Below, piece after piece: positions 41,510-48,940 of a stretch of 64,000 nt of DNA (within the stretch, counting starts at the first letter, position 1; each line of letters begins with the position of its first letter). A program made the translations under genes and the position numbers. Source of the DNA: JBCDCB01 sp039182735 (GTDB lineage Bacteria; Planctomycetota; Phycisphaerae; Phycisphaerales; UBA1924). The notes beneath the pieces were generated by a model. That model had not been told where the DNA came from. It made no database searches and was given only the letters and a program-made list of their open reading frames with translations. The stretch is from the NCBI GenBank assembly GCA_039182735.1, contig JBCDCB010000003.1:62001-126000 (forward strand), read 5' to 3'.

Positions 41510-42583
41510 ATGAACACTCGGAACGCGATCGCATGCGCCGCACTCACCACCGCCCTCGCCGGCGCCGCCCACGGCGCCGTCACCGACTTCGACGTCCTCG
41601 TCACGAGCGGGGGGTTCAACGGCGGGAACAACGCCGTCCTCCGCTTCTCCGGTTCCGACGGCGCCTTCCGCGGCGTCTTCGCCGACCAGTCCACCGGCGG
41701 GCTCAACGACCCGCGCGACATCGTCCTCGACGGGCCTTTCGGCGATCCCGACACCACCGTTCTCGTCAACAGCGGCAACGCGCCCGCCGGCCCCGGCAAC
41801 GACCGCGTCCTCCGCTTCGATCAAGCCGGAAACTTCATCGAAGAACTCTCCGACTTCTCCAACACCGGCTCGGGCTTTGTCGATCCGGGCGGCGCGGTCT
41901 TCGGACCGAACGGCAACTTCTTCGTCGGCTCCCGCGCACAGGGATCCGTCCTCGAGTTCGACAGCACCAACGGGGCCTTCGTCGGCGAGGTCTTCGACCC
42001 AACCGCCGCGGGCATCGACTTCCCGCGCGGCTTCGTCTTCGGTCCATCGGGCGACCTCTTCATCGGCAACGGTTCCAATCCGAGCACCGGCGTCGGGCAG
42101 GACGCCATCCTCCGCATCGACCCCGCCACCGGCAGCGCCACCACCATCTTCGATACCTCGAACCTCGGCGCGTTCAGTCCGCTCGACGTGATCCTCAGCC
42201 CCGACGGCACACAACTCGTCGTCTCCAGCGAGTTCCCCTTCCAGGGCGGCGCGATCCCCAACGCCGGCGCCATCGTCATCATCGATATCGACAGCCCCAC
42301 GAACTTCTCCGTCCTCAACCCCGGCAACGACGAGTTCGGCGACCCCACCCTCAGCGCGCCCCGCGGGCTCGGCTTCGCGCCCGACGGCACGCTCTTCGCC
42401 AGCAGCACCGGCAACGGACGCCTCCTCCGCTTCGACATCGAACGCAACGAGTTCCTCGGCGTCTTCGCAGAGTTCGACGGGCTCAACGGGCAGGCGCTCA
42501 ACTTCGTCAACGTCCCGTCGCCCGGCGCCCTCGGTGTCGCGGGCCTCGGGCTCGTCGCCGCGACCCGCCGCCAGCGCCGCTGA
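41510..42583 (+). CDS. Exported NHL/beta-propeller protein with PEP-CTERM-like tail
   Basis: 357 residues. A Sec signal peptide (about 1-22, cleavage near AHG-AV) is followed by repeated blades with 'VLRFSGSDGAF', 'VLRFDQAGNF', 'VLEFDSTNGAF', 'ILRIDPATG' and 'LLRFDIERNEF', NHL- or SMP-30-like beta-propeller repeats. The C-terminus VPSPGALGVAGLGLVAATRR is a PEP-CTERM-like sorting signal: PxP-type motif, hydrophobic stretch, basic end. Such proteins are processed by an exosortase, which is not in this window. GGAG lies 10 nt before the ATG. A strong hairpin terminator follows. Confidence 0.85.
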   Translation: MNTRNAIACAALTTALAGAAHGAVTDFDVLVTSGGFNGGNNAVLRFSGSDGAFRGVFADQSTGGLNDPRDIVLDGPFGDPDTTVLVNSGNAPAGPGNDRVLRFDQAGNFIEELSDFSNTGSGFVDPGGAVFGPNGNFFVGSRAQGSVLEFDSTNGAFVGEVFDPTAAGIDFPRGFVFGPSGDLFIGNGSNPSTGVGQDAILRIDPATGSATTIFDTSNLGAFSPLDVILSPDGTQLVVSSEFPFQGGAIPNAGAIVIIDIDSPTNFSVLNPGNDEFGDPTLSAPRGLGFAPDGTLFASSTGNGRLLRFDIERNEFLGVFAEFDGLNGQALNFVNVPSPGALGVAGLGLVAATRRQRR

Positions 42584-42611
42584 GCCACGCAGCACGCTCC
42601 TCTCTCTCGGT

Positions 42612-42642
42612 GCCGAGCGCGTGCAGACGCGCTCGGCGCTTT
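42612..42642 (+). terminator. Terminator of the NHL gene
   Basis: A perfect 10-bp stem, GCCGAGCGCG with CGCGCTCGGC, loop TGCAGA, followed by GCTTTG. It starts 29 nt after the stop and ends just before the convergent protease gene. Confidence 0.75.
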
Positions 42643-42646
42643 GCGT

Positions 42647-43561
42647 TCACGTCCCGGTCATCGCGAGCGTCACGTTGAGCGCATTGAAGACCGCGTGCAT
42701 CGCGAAGGGCGCCCACAGCGCACCGCTCCGCTCCCGCGCGATCCCCAGCGCCACGCTCAGCACGAACAGCCCCGGCAGCGCGTGCCAGTCCGCCGAGCCC
42801 ACGTGCATGAACGCGAACACCACCGACGTGATCACGATCGATGACCACACAGCGCGCGTCGGCGACAGCACGCCGTCCATCGCCCGCGCGAACGACTGCT
42901 GCAACGCCCCGCGATAGAAGACCTCTTCCAGCAGCGGGATCACGAGCGTCACGCACGCCACCGTGACCGCGATCGCCCAGATCGGGTTCGTCGGCTCCGT
43001 CAGCGCCTCGAGCGTCTTGTGCGCGAGCGGGTCTTCCGCTTCGCCGGAGAGCCACGCGCGCAGCCGCATCGCCAGCGTGCTCACCAGCAGCACCGGCGCG
43101 GTCACCAGCGCGCCGAGCACCGCGCCGAGCGCCAGACCGCTCCACGGTTGCGCTCGCAGTCCCATCGCGCTCGCAACACTCGGCAGCACGACCACGGCGA
43201 TCAGCAGCGCGAGCAGCCCGCCGACGGAGCCGCCCAGCAGCAGCACCGCCATCTGCGCGAGCCCGCTGCCACTCCCCTCCGGATCATGCCGGAAGATCGG
43301 AATCGCCGCGACCGATCCGAGCCCCTGCACGACCCACACGCCGAGCCCGACGAGGAGCAGCACGAGCCCGTCGCGCGTGCCGTCGGCGTTCTCGGGCGCT
43401 TCGCGTTCGAAGCGCCACAGCCTGCCTCGCCACGCGACGCCGATCGCCAGCACCGTGATCGCCGCGAGCGCTGCCACGGTGACGCTGACGACGCCGAGCG
43501 TGTTCCCTACAGTGCCGCTCGCGTGCGCCGGCGAGGCGAGCCCCAGGCACGCGATCAGCAT
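42647..43561 (-). CDS. CPBP family intramembrane metalloprotease
   Basis: 304 residues from the ATG at 43561; ATG 43609 is another option and would overlap trpC more. It is a polytopic membrane protein with about seven to eight hydrophobic segments. The CAAX-protease/bacteriocin-processing (Abi) motifs are EEVFYRG, 'FAFMHVG' and 'APFAMHAVFNAL', giving the glutamates and histidines of the intramembrane active site. Substrate unknown; relatives process prenylated or signal-type peptides or confer bacteriocin immunity. The first segment lacks the usual basic residues of a signal peptide. Its start codon overlaps that of the divergent trpC. Confidence 0.85.
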   Translation of the reverse strand: MLIACLGLASPAHASGTVGNTLGVVSVTVAALAAITVLAIGVAWRGRLWRFEREAPENADGTRDGLVLLLVGLGVWVVQGLGSVAAIPIFRHDPEGSGSGLAQMAVLLLGGSVGGLLALLIAVVVLPSVASAMGLRAQPWSGLALGAVLGALVTAPVLLVSTLAMRLRAWLSGEAEDPLAHKTLEALTEPTNPIWAIAVTVACVTLVIPLLEEVFYRGALQQSFARAMDGVLSPTRAVWSSIVITSVVFAFMHVGSADWHALPGLFVLSVALGIARERSGALWAPFAMHAVFNALNVTLAMTGT

Positions 43562-44411
43562 GATGCACGAGACCAACGACCAACCCGTTCCGGATGCGCT
43601 GGCGACCATCGTCGAGCGGACGCGATCGCTGGTCGAGCGCCGCAAGGCCGAGGAACCCGTCGAGGAGCTCCGCAAACGCATCAAGGAGCTCGGTCGCCCC
43701 CGCAACTTCTTCGCCGCCGTCACCAAGCGCGATCGCGCCGACGCGACAAACGTCATCGCCGAGATCAAACGCAAGAGCCCCTCGGCCGGCTGGATCCGAC
43801 CTGAATACGAGGACGATGGCTTCGATCCCGTGCCCATCGCCAAACGCTACCACCAGGCGGGGGCCGCGGCGATCAGCTGCCTCACCGAGCCCGAGTTCTT
43901 CGCCGGCTCGCTGGGCTACATCCACCAGATCCGCGATGCCGTCCCGCTCCCCGTCCTCCGCAAGGACTTCATCGTCGATCCCTACCAGGTGTGGGAAGCC
44001 CGTGCGTACGGCGCCGATGCCATCCTGCTCATCGCCGAGTGCCTCACCGAGTCCGCGCTCGTGGACCTCATGATCCTCGCACGCGAACTCCAACTCACCA
44101 CGCTCATCGAGGTCCACTCGATGGAGAACCTCCTCCGCGTGCGTCCCCACGTCGGGTTCCCCTCCCGCGCCTACGGCCTGCTCGGGATCAACAACCGCGA
44201 CCTCTCCACCATGACCACCGACCTCAACAACACCCTCCGCCTGATCGACCTCGTCGATGATCCGGGCGTGCTGGTCAGCGAATCGGGCATCTCCACGCCC
44301 GACGACCTCTCACGGCTCCGCCGCGCCGGCGTCCACATCGCGCTCGTCGGCGAATCACTCATGCGCACCGACGACCCCGGCAAGGCGCTCGTCGAACTGC
44401 TCGGGCGCTAG
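43560..44411 (+). CDS. trpC: Indole-3-glycerol-phosphate synthase
   Basis: 283 residues from ATG 43560, or 282 from ATG 43563. TIM-barrel signatures: 'VIAEIKRKSPSAGWIR', 'AISCLTEPEFFAGSLGYI', 'PLPVLRKDFIVDPYQVWEARAYGADAILLI', 'LIEVHSMENLLR', 'GLLGINNRDLSTM' and 'VLVSESGISTPDDLSRLR', with the catalytic Lys and Glu residues. It forms the indole ring in tryptophan synthesis. No other trp biosynthetic genes adjoin it. The start is back-to-back with the CPBP protease, so its promoter must lie inside that gene or the start is further in. Confidence 0.95.
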   Translation: MMHETNDQPVPDALATIVERTRSLVERRKAEEPVEELRKRIKELGRPRNFFAAVTKRDRADATNVIAEIKRKSPSAGWIRPEYEDDGFDPVPIAKRYHQAGAAAISCLTEPEFFAGSLGYIHQIRDAVPLPVLRKDFIVDPYQVWEARAYGADAILLIAECLTESALVDLMILARELQLTTLIEVHSMENLLRVRPHVGFPSRAYGLLGINNRDLSTMTTDLNNTLRLIDLVDDPGVLVSESGISTPDDLSRLRRAGVHIALVGESLMRTDDPGKALVELLGR

Positions 44412-44414
44412 CGC

Positions 44415-44450
44415 AAAAAAACGCCCGCACCAGCGTGGCCGGTGCGGGCG
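44415..44450 (-). terminator. Minus-strand terminator (TPR gene side)
   Basis: A perfect 10-bp stem (44422-44431 with 44441-44450), 9-nt loop, followed on the minus strand by seven T (44421 to 44415). It stands about 190 nt after the stop of the minus-strand TPR gene and only a few bases after the trpC stop. Confidence 0.8.
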
Positions 44451-44482
44451 CCCATCGAAATGGAGGAGAAGAAGGCTGGATC

Positions 44483-44508
44483 GCCCGGCCTCGGGCCGGG
44501 CCTTCTTT
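44483..44508 (+). terminator. Plus-strand terminator of trpC
   Basis: GCCCGGCC-TCG-GGCCGGGC is a perfect 8-bp stem with a 3-nt loop, followed by CTTCTTT. It is 72 nt after the trpC stop. A further 7-bp hairpin, CGCGGAA and TTCCGCG, lies at 44554-44572. No gene is evident in 44412-44638. Confidence 0.7.
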
Positions 44509-44638
44509 CGCCCCGTCAAGGGCGTCGTGTTCCTGCACAAGCGAACAACCCCACGCGGAAGCATATTCCGCGGCATCCACTTCATCATTCGCCGCCAACC
44601 GCGCACGGTTCCAGTCGGCTGACGTGTCCCCCGCACTC

Positions 44639-45682
44639 TTAGCGCAACCGCCGCGCACGCTTCGTCGCCGTCTTCGCCCGCTCATCGTCCGGGAAGCGTT
44701 CGGAAACCCGCTCGTACGCGCTCAGCGCCGCCGCCCGCCTGCCGACATCCTCCAGCGCTTCGCACACACGCCACTGCGCGCTCGCGCGTTCGGGCATCGA
44801 TTCACCCGCCTCGATCAGCAGCGGCAACGCCTCCGCCGCCCGACCCGCTTCCTGATACGCCACTCCCGACAGGTACCCCGGCATCGGGTCGTCCGGGTCC
44901 TCCGTCATCGCGACCAGCCGCTGCGCGATGGGCACCAAAGCGTCGCCGTCTTGCTGGTAGGACAGGCTGTAATAGAACCACGTCTCGACCGCCTGACGCC
45001 GGTCTTCGTCGTTCGGCGCGCTGCTCGCCGCCGCCTCGAACGACGCGCCCATCTCGTCCCAGCGCTTCTTCTTCGCGTGTACGCCCGCGATCACGATGTG
45101 ACCCTGGCTCTCCGCGCCGGGGATCCGCAGCAGCGCCTCGCCCTGCTCCATCGCCTTCTTGCTGCTCCCGCCCAGCAGCCGCGGCGCCTGCGTGTACACC
45201 ATCGCCAGCGCGATCCGCGGCTCGGGGTACATCGGGTCCAGCTCGATCGCGCGCTCGTACGCCTCTCTCACGTCGCCAAGACGCCCCAACGCACCGAGCC
45301 CAGCGCTCAGCATCGAACCCGCCAGCGCGTTCCCACGCCAGTACTCGTACTTCGCGACGTTCGGCTCCAGCTCCGCCGCCCGCTCGAAGTGCGGCTGCGC
45401 ATCGGCCAGATCGTGCTCCTCGCTCAGCATCGTTGCCAGCGCCATCCCGAACGCCCACTCCGCACGGGCCGGCTCGTTGCGCATCGCGTCGTCGAAGACG
45501 CCCCGCGCTTTGCGCGCCTTGGTCGAGGTCTCGTCGTCGCTCTCGCCCCAGCCGAAACCGTCGCTGACCGACTCCGCCCACGCGAGCGCCGCGTCCGGCG
45601 AGTCGAAGACCGCGTCGTCCGCGCGCACATGCGCGGTCACCGCGAGCAGAACCGCCACCACGCCGATGATCCGTCCACGCAT
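44639..45682 (-). CDS. Exported TPR-like protein
   Basis: 347 residues. A signal peptide (MRGRIIGVVAVLLAVTAHVRA) is followed by helical TPR-like repeats: 'AQPHFERAAELEPNVAKYEYWRG', 'VREAYERAIELDPMYPEPRIALA', 'WDEMGASFEAAASSAPNDED' and 'ALSAYERVSERFPDDERAKTA'. TPRs mediate protein contacts; the partner is unknown, but the protein should be periplasmic. AGGAG lies 6 nt before the ATG. It diverges from pabB over 49 nt. Confidence 0.8.
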   Translation of the reverse strand: MRGRIIGVVAVLLAVTAHVRADDAVFDSPDAALAWAESVSDGFGWGESDDETSTKARKARGVFDDAMRNEPARAEWAFGMALATMLSEEHDLADAQPHFERAAELEPNVAKYEYWRGNALAGSMLSAGLGALGRLGDVREAYERAIELDPMYPEPRIALAMVYTQAPRLLGGSSKKAMEQGEALLRIPGAESQGHIVIAGVHAKKKRWDEMGASFEAAASSAPNDEDRRQAVETWFYYSLSYQQDGDALVPIAQRLVAMTEDPDDPMPGYLSGVAYQEAGRAAEALPLLIEAGESMPERASAQWRVCEALEDVGRRAAALSAYERVSERFPDDERAKTATKRARRLR

Positions 45683-45731
45683 CCGTCGCTCCTCTCGCGG
45701 GCACCCCGCCTTCGCACCCTATCATCGCGCC

Positions 45732-46928
45732 GTGATCGACCCGGGCACAACACTTTCTCCCGATCCCGCGCGCGCCGATTCCGCGCGCACAACGATCGCC
45801 TCCTTCCGCGGCACCGACCCGCGGTGGCGAGGCGACTTCCACGCGGTCGATCACGCGTCATGCTGCTCGGACGACCCGCTCGCGGCGCTGCGAGCCGCCC
45901 TCGCTCGCTCGCCCGCACGAGAGTGGGCCATCGCGCTGCCCTACGAACTCGGACACGCCATCGAGCCCACCGCTTCGCGCGGCGCGCGGCCCGCGATCGA
46001 CCTCTGGCAACTCGAACCGGCGCACGCCGCCGAGCCGCCTCCACCCCGCGCGTGGTCCGTCGAAGGCGTCCGCTCGCTGCAGGGGCGGTGCGCCTATCTC
46101 GAAGCGGTGCGCCGAGCGATCGCGTACACACACGTCGGCGATGTCTTCCAGGCCAATATCGCGCACGTGCTCCGCGGTACGTTCTGCGGCGACGTGCGCG
46201 CGCTCTTCGACACACTCGTGCGCACAATGACGCCCGACTACGGCGCGCTGCTCGAAACGCCGAGCCGCGCCGTTCTTTCGGTGAGCCCGGAGCTCTTCCT
46301 CTCGTTCGATGCGCGCTCGCGTCGCGTGATCACACGACCGATCAAGGGCACGCGCGCCGGGCGCGCGCGCGACCTGCTCGACGCATCAAAGGACCGCGCC
46401 GAGCTCAACATGATCATCGACCTCATGCGCAACGACCTCGGGCGCGTCTGCGAGCCCGGCAGCGTGCGCGTCGAGACCGCCCGCGCCGTCGAACGCCACG
46501 CCGGCGACGGCCCCGGGTCCATCCACCACGCCGTTGCGCAAGTCGCCGGCACGCTCCGCGAAGGCCGCGACCTTGTCGATCTCCTCCGCGCCGCCTTCCC
46601 CGCTGGCTCCATCACCGGCGCGCCGAAGGTCCGCGCCATGCAAGTCATCAACGAGCTCGAACCCTTCGAACGCGGCGCATACTGCGGCTCCATCGGGCGC
46701 ATCACCGCCGACGGCTCCGCCGTTTTCAGCGTCGGCATCCGCACCGCCACCGTCACACCATGCGCCAACACGTGGTCGCCGGGCGAGCCCATAGAACGCG
46801 CCACAATCGACTTCCCGGTCGGCGCGGGCATCGTCGCCGACAGTGACCCCGACGCCGAATGGAGCGAAACGCTCGACAAGGCGCGGGCGTTCCTCGACGC
46901 GATCGGCGCAGACGGGATCGAAGGTTGA
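45732..46928 (+). CDS. pabB: Aminodeoxychorismate synthase component I
   Basis: 398 residues from the GTG at 45732; a longer upstream frame is antisense to the TPR gene. Chorismate-binding motifs: 'VGDVFQANIAHVLRG', 'TRPIKGTRAGRARD', 'ELNMIIDLMRNDLGRV' and 'PAGSITGAPKVRAMQVINELEPFERGAYCGSIG'. PIKGT, with Lys instead of the Ala of anthranilate synthase, marks PabB rather than TrpE. With a PabA glutaminase it makes 4-amino-4-deoxychorismate for folate. Its TGA overlaps the TTG of the NUDIX gene. Confidence 0.9.
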   Translation: MIDPGTTLSPDPARADSARTTIASFRGTDPRWRGDFHAVDHASCCSDDPLAALRAALARSPAREWAIALPYELGHAIEPTASRGARPAIDLWQLEPAHAAEPPPPRAWSVEGVRSLQGRCAYLEAVRRAIAYTHVGDVFQANIAHVLRGTFCGDVRALFDTLVRTMTPDYGALLETPSRAVLSVSPELFLSFDARSRRVITRPIKGTRAGRARDLLDASKDRAELNMIIDLMRNDLGRVCEPGSVRVETARAVERHAGDGPGSIHHAVAQVAGTLREGRDLVDLLRAAFPAGSITGAPKVRAMQVINELEPFERGAYCGSIGRITADGSAVFSVGIRTATVTPCANTWSPGEPIERATIDFPVGAGIVADSDPDAEWSETLDKARAFLDAIGADGIEG

Positions 46929-47461
46929 CCCGCGATCGCGACGGCTACCGGCGCGAACCCCTCGACGACGCCGTCCGCGTGCGCGCGGACATCGTCGATG
47001 CCTACGTCTTCCGCCGGCGCGCTGGCGTCATCGAACTGCTCCAACTCCACCGCGCCGGCCCGCCCCTCGAAGCCACCTGGCAACCCGTCATGGGGCACAT
47101 CGAGCCCGGCGAAACGCCCATCCGCACCGCGCTCCGCGAACTCGAGGAAGAGATCGGGCTCACCCACGCCGGCGGCGACATGCGCGCCGTCTGGGCGCTC
47201 GAGCAGGTGCACCCGTACTTCGTGCCCGAGATCAGCGCGGTCGTGCTCTCGCCGCGCTTCGCGGTCGAGGTGTCGCCCGCGTTCGAACCGCGTCTCAATG
47301 AAGAGCACACCGACGCGCGCTGGGTCACGCAGCGCAGCGACTTCCTCTGGCCCGGGCAGCGCAACGCCGTGCGCGAACTCATCGAAGAAATCCTGCCGGA
47401 AGGCTCACCGACCGGCGAGCGCCTGCGCATCGACGTCGAGCGCGTGCTCAGCTCGCGATAG
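46925..47461 (+). CDS. NUDIX hydrolase, possibly dihydroneopterin triphosphate pyrophosphatase
   Basis: 178 residues from TTG 46925, overlapping the pabB stop (TTGA); no better start lies nearby. The NUDIX box is complete: GHIEPGETPIRTALRELEEEIGL, i.e. G-x5-E-x7-RELxEE-xG. Overall layout ('ELLQLHRAGPPLEATWQPVMG', 'NEEHTDARWVTQRSD') resembles NudB. NudB removes pyrophosphate from dihydroneopterin triphosphate in folate synthesis, and coupling to pabB supports that role (inference). The 3' end overlaps the convergent alr by 14 nt. Confidence 0.82.
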   Translation: MTRDRDGYRREPLDDAVRVRADIVDAYVFRRRAGVIELLQLHRAGPPLEATWQPVMGHIEPGETPIRTALRELEEEIGLTHAGGDMRAVWALEQVHPYFVPEISAVVLSPRFAVEVSPAFEPRLNEEHTDARWVTQRSDFLWPGQRNAVRELIEEILPEGSPTGERLRIDVERVLSSR

Positions 47462-48761
47462 GCGCGGCGTTGTCGCGCGCCGGCGCCATCTGCACGCGCG
47501 CCAGGCTCAGCGGCGCACGCCGATCCGCGTCCTTCGTCGCCAGGTACAGCCGCTCCACGCGCGGGCTGATCCGGCACAGCAGCTCGTGCGGGATCGAGCC
47601 CGCACGCTCCGCCAGCTTGCCCAGCGCGTTCGGCGCGGCGGGATCCACGCCGATCAGTTCGACCTCGGTCTCGGTCGTCGCCTCGTGCCCGCGCACGTCG
47701 GTCAGGTCTACCACGATCTGTTCCATCGAGACCCGCCCGACGACAGGCACATACGCGCGCAGCTCGCCCGCGATGATCACGCCCACCTTCGCGCAGCCGT
47801 CGCCGAAGCCGAACCGTTCGACACCGTCGCTGCTGAGCCCGATCGGATAGCCGTCGGCGTAGCCCACGGGCACCACGCCCAGCAGCGTGTCGCGCGGCGC
47901 GACCCACGTCCCTCGATACCCCACGCGCTCGCCCTCGCCCACCCGCTTGAACTGCGAGAAGCGGCTCACCCACCGCAGCGCCGGTCGAAGCGCATCGAGC
48001 TCCGTCGCGAACTCGATGCCCGTGTCGTCGCCCGCGAGCGATTCGCCCCCGTAGCCGTAGAGCGCGAGCCCGACGCGCACCATGCGACGGTGCTGCGACT
48101 TCGAGCGGAACAGCGCGTACGAGTTCGCCGCGTGCACGAGGCAGTCCTCGGTGACCAGCGAGCCCGCGGTGCGCAGCCACTCGTCGAATCGTTCGGACTG
48201 GCGATCGGTCTCCTCCGCGCTCACGTCCGCCGACGCGAAGTGCGTGAACACGCCCGCCAACCGCAGCCGGCGGTGCTCCGCGATCGAGAGCAGCAGACGC
48301 AGCGCATCGCTCGGCAGCGCGCCGTCCCGGCTCATGCCCGTATCCACTTCGATGTGCACCGGCACCGTGATGCCCAGCCCTTCCGCCACGTGCATCACCT
48401 CGCGCAGCGACGCCTCGTCGTGTACGCCCAGGTGTACCCGCCCGCGCGAGACCGCGCGGTACAGCGCGTCGTCCCGGCGCAGCTCGCGGACCGGCATGAG
48501 CATCAGCAGGGGGACGTCGATCGCCGCCGCGATCAGCTCGCGCGCCTGTGCCGGCGTCGAGACCGCGATCATCTCCACGCCCAGCATGCTCAGGCGTTTG
48601 GCGATCCGCTTGGCGCCCAGCCCGTAGGCGTCCGCCTTCAGCACCGCGCACATCGCGGGGGGCGTCCGCCCCTCCGACCCCGCGCGCAGGACACGCCGGA
48701 TCACACCCAGGTTGTGCTCGATCGCGGTCAGATCGATGTCGAGTCGGCTCGATGTCTGCAC
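47448..48761 (-). CDS. alr: Alanine racemase
   Basis: 437 residues from the GTG at 48761 (GAGG 8 nt upstream). The PLP lysine is K42 in AVLKADAYGLG; 'HIEVDTGMSRDG', 'HAANSYALF', 'RVGLALYGYG', 'GYRGTW' (catalytic Tyr), 'VPVGYADGYP' and 'VGRVSMEQIVVDLTD' are all present. It makes D-alanine for peptidoglycan. It is longer than most Alr (about 370), with a C-terminal extension of about 40 residues (LYLATKDADRR...). The frame continues upstream but without a ribosome-binding site. Confidence 0.92.
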   Translation of the reverse strand: MQTSSRLDIDLTAIEHNLGVIRRVLRAGSEGRTPPAMCAVLKADAYGLGAKRIAKRLSMLGVEMIAVSTPAQARELIAAAIDVPLLMLMPVRELRRDDALYRAVSRGRVHLGVHDEASLREVMHVAEGLGITVPVHIEVDTGMSRDGALPSDALRLLLSIAEHRRLRLAGVFTHFASADVSAEETDRQSERFDEWLRTAGSLVTEDCLVHAANSYALFRSKSQHRRMVRVGLALYGYGGESLAGDDTGIEFATELDALRPALRWVSRFSQFKRVGEGERVGYRGTWVAPRDTLLGVVPVGYADGYPIGLSSDGVERFGFGDGCAKVGVIIAGELRAYVPVVGRVSMEQIVVDLTDVRGHEATTETEVELIGVDPAAPNALGKLAERAGSIPHELLCRISPRVERLYLATKDADRRAPLSLARVQMAPARDNAAPIAS

Positions 48762-48896
48762 GGACGTCGCCTCACCTTCTGCCCTGGCACGATAGAACCG
48801 CCCGGAACCCGAGTGGTATCGACAACCCCGGGCTCCTAGCATCACCCGCTCATCGCCCGCCCTGATGTTGGGACCGGGCGTCACATCCAGGCATCT

Positions 48897-48921
48897 CCCG
48901 GCGTCCGAAGCAAACGCCGGG
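48897..48921. other. Hairpin upstream of the DEAD-box helicase gene
   Basis: A perfect 8-bp inverted repeat, CCCGGCGT and ACGCCGGG, with a 9-nt loop, ending 19 nt before the helicase ATG. It could be a 5' leader structure; many RNA-helicase genes are controlled through leader folding, but nothing here proves that. Confidence 0.4.
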
Positions 48922-48940
48922 CAGCCGAGAAGATCCCACG

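Noticed and set aside
41390..42595. A 401-codon minus-strand frame opposite the NHL protein
   Set aside because: Its translation is Glu/Val/Gly/Asp low-complexity; the plus strand has a signal peptide, repeats and a sorting tail.
44442..44642. Possible 66-residue ORF after trpC
   Set aside because: It runs through two hairpins and into the antisense end of the TPR gene, and has no plausible composition.
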